Positions 62,828 through 64,000 of a stretch of DNA of 64,000 bases are shown piece by piece. Every line of letters begins with the position of its first letter. Positions within the stretch are counted from its first letter, which is position 1. The stretch is taken from the NCBI GenBank assembly GCA_032622095.1, contig CP136066.1, positions 42,729,835-42,793,834 on the forward strand, given 5' to 3'. The notes under the pieces were generated by a model. The model did not search any database and was not told the DNA's origin. It saw only the letters and a program-made list of their open reading frames with translations. The position numbers and the translations under genes are program-made. Source of the DNA: Siphonodentalium dalli. Taxonomy: Eukaryota > Mollusca > Scaphopoda > Gadilida > Siphonodentaliidae.

Positions 62828-64000
62828 GTATTTATTTTCAGTTTACATGAACTCTTATGTCGTTCTGTCTATTTACTATTAATAAACTTCCGGGTTTTTA
62901 AAAAAAGTTTACAACAATAAACATACACTACAAACACTTCAGGTGACAGTAATTATAATTGCAAAATAGAAAACTGATCTCGATGTGTTACGATTATATT
63001 ACTATTAACTTCCGGGTTACATATTAACGTACAATAAGCACACTTCATGAATACTCTTGGCAGTGTAACATCTTCTTCGGCTAATTTGTCTAAATTAGTC
63101 AGATATCTCGCGCTATCGTATATCTAGCAAATATACAGAGTTGCATAAATGTATTATTGTGGTGTCTTCATTGACGCGGGAAATTATCAGCGAGGTCTCA
63201 AATTATGCTCGCTTTTATTGCACCCAACCTGGTTTCGGGTATCATAGTATACTGATAGCATCTGTAAAGCGCCTTTCCCATGAGGCCCAAAGCGCCCCTG
63301 ATGAGTATAGACACTCAGTAACCATCTACTGCTCCCCGGGGACAGGGGGAGGTACAGCCGAGAGTATGCGAGGATACCATATGGCTAGCATACTGACAAG
63401 ATCTTTCACTGCTCATTATCAGGTACCCTTATAACGTATTGATGGTGCAAAGCAGACACAGTACGAGCGACCTTGCTCAAGGGTCACAACTTGGCGCGAC
63501 ATTCAAACAGTGTAGAATCCTACATCGCTCAAAGCTCAAAACCTCACAATAGACCACCAGCCGGCTGCGAACTCACCTCGCTGTGCGGGAATTATGTCAT
63601 TTTCCAAAAAAATTCATGCGTTACTTCGATGACGCCATTACATTTATGAGGACAAGCAAACTAATTATTCTTCATAACGTGGGCTAAAACGTATATCCTT
63701 TTTACAAATTTTGTATCAATAACAGTGAATTATAGACGATAAAAACGTGCTAAATTCACAATTACGTCAGTTAGGTCGATTGACGTCCCTAGTTACCTGC
63801 GCAATATGCATATAAAATTACATCATAAAAATAGTACTAACCTAATAAAGCTACGTTGACCTAATAAAGCAACCTTGAAGTAATAAACGTAACGTGTATT
63901 AGGCAGGCTTTATGTAGGCACTAGATGTTCATTTCTACTCCACGCGCATGCAACGCTATAACGAAAAATCCATTTGACTGACCGCCGTTCCAGTTCAACA
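62828..64000. other. intergenic, nothing recognised
   Basis: Around 63257-63300 AAAGCGCCTTTCCCATGAGG and CCCAAAGCGCC suggest a dispersed repeat, and the 97-codon frame at 63141-63434 crosses it. No gene is supported. Confidence 0.35.

Noticed and set aside
63141-63434. 97-codon frame near the right edge
   Set aside because: Crosses a probable dispersed repeat (AAAGCGCC motifs) and has no domain or start context.

Overview
The window is animal nuclear DNA: AT-rich, with long non-coding stretches, GT-AG introns, poly(A) signals, non-LTR retrotransposon relics, a tRNA-derived SINE and dense families of short inverted-repeat transposons (MITEs). I see no bacterial operons, phage genes or CRISPR arrays. 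The repeat profile suggests an invertebrate metazoan. I cannot assign the species from sequence alone.

Three protein-coding loci are supported. (1) A small intronless gene on the plus strand (TATA box 1761, CDS 1859-2296) encodes a 145-residue, arginine-rich, probably helical protein. It is followed by two adjacent 6-bp stem / 4-nt loop hairpins and a purine-rich AAAGAGAG element spaced like a histone pre-mRNA 3' end, although the protein is not a core histone. (2) A three-exon gene on the minus strand (34024 to 20739) has matching splice phases (1/1 and 2/2) and predicts a 440-residue single-pass membrane protein: signal peptide, almost no ectodomain, one transmembrane helix, and a long disordered tail with 12-residue tandem repeats. 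(3) A single-exon minus-strand gene (55368 to 54580) encodes a 262-residue paralogue of that tail, without signal peptide or transmembrane helix. The two tails share two motifs in the same order, PWGKV(V/I)(I/V)IRKGD and Q-R-E-(I/V)-V-Y-V-R-E-P, which I do not recognise from a named family.

Most of the remaining sequence is mobile. At least nine MITE families end in TTAA, and nested copies show TTAA duplicated at the insertion site, which is the piggyBac signature. Several families with different ends (TTAACCCTTTACCC, TTAACCCTTTCAGTGCC, TTAACCCTT..ATGACT, and TGACCCGCCATATC) carry the same internal module built from one or two nearly perfect 67-nt hairpins. Other elements include a 4.3-kb element with about 700-bp inverted ends (7154-11454), a fold-back element (41125-41790), Helitron-like copies (18091-19375), two 5'-truncated LINE 3' ends (41806-42280 plus strand, 56221-57228 minus strand) and a SINE with a 10-bp target duplication (61663-61950).

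Tandem arrays are abundant: 30-35 bp at 5195, 28-31 bp at 22290, GAT-rich at 25590, 48 bp at 30175, 51 bp at 39120, 55 bp at 47016, about 130 bp at 47700, 90 bp at 48484, 33 bp at 51568, about 90 bp at 57440 and 20 bp at 59889. Two of them are visibly derived from MITE sequence. All family names (A to Q) used here are my own labels for this window.
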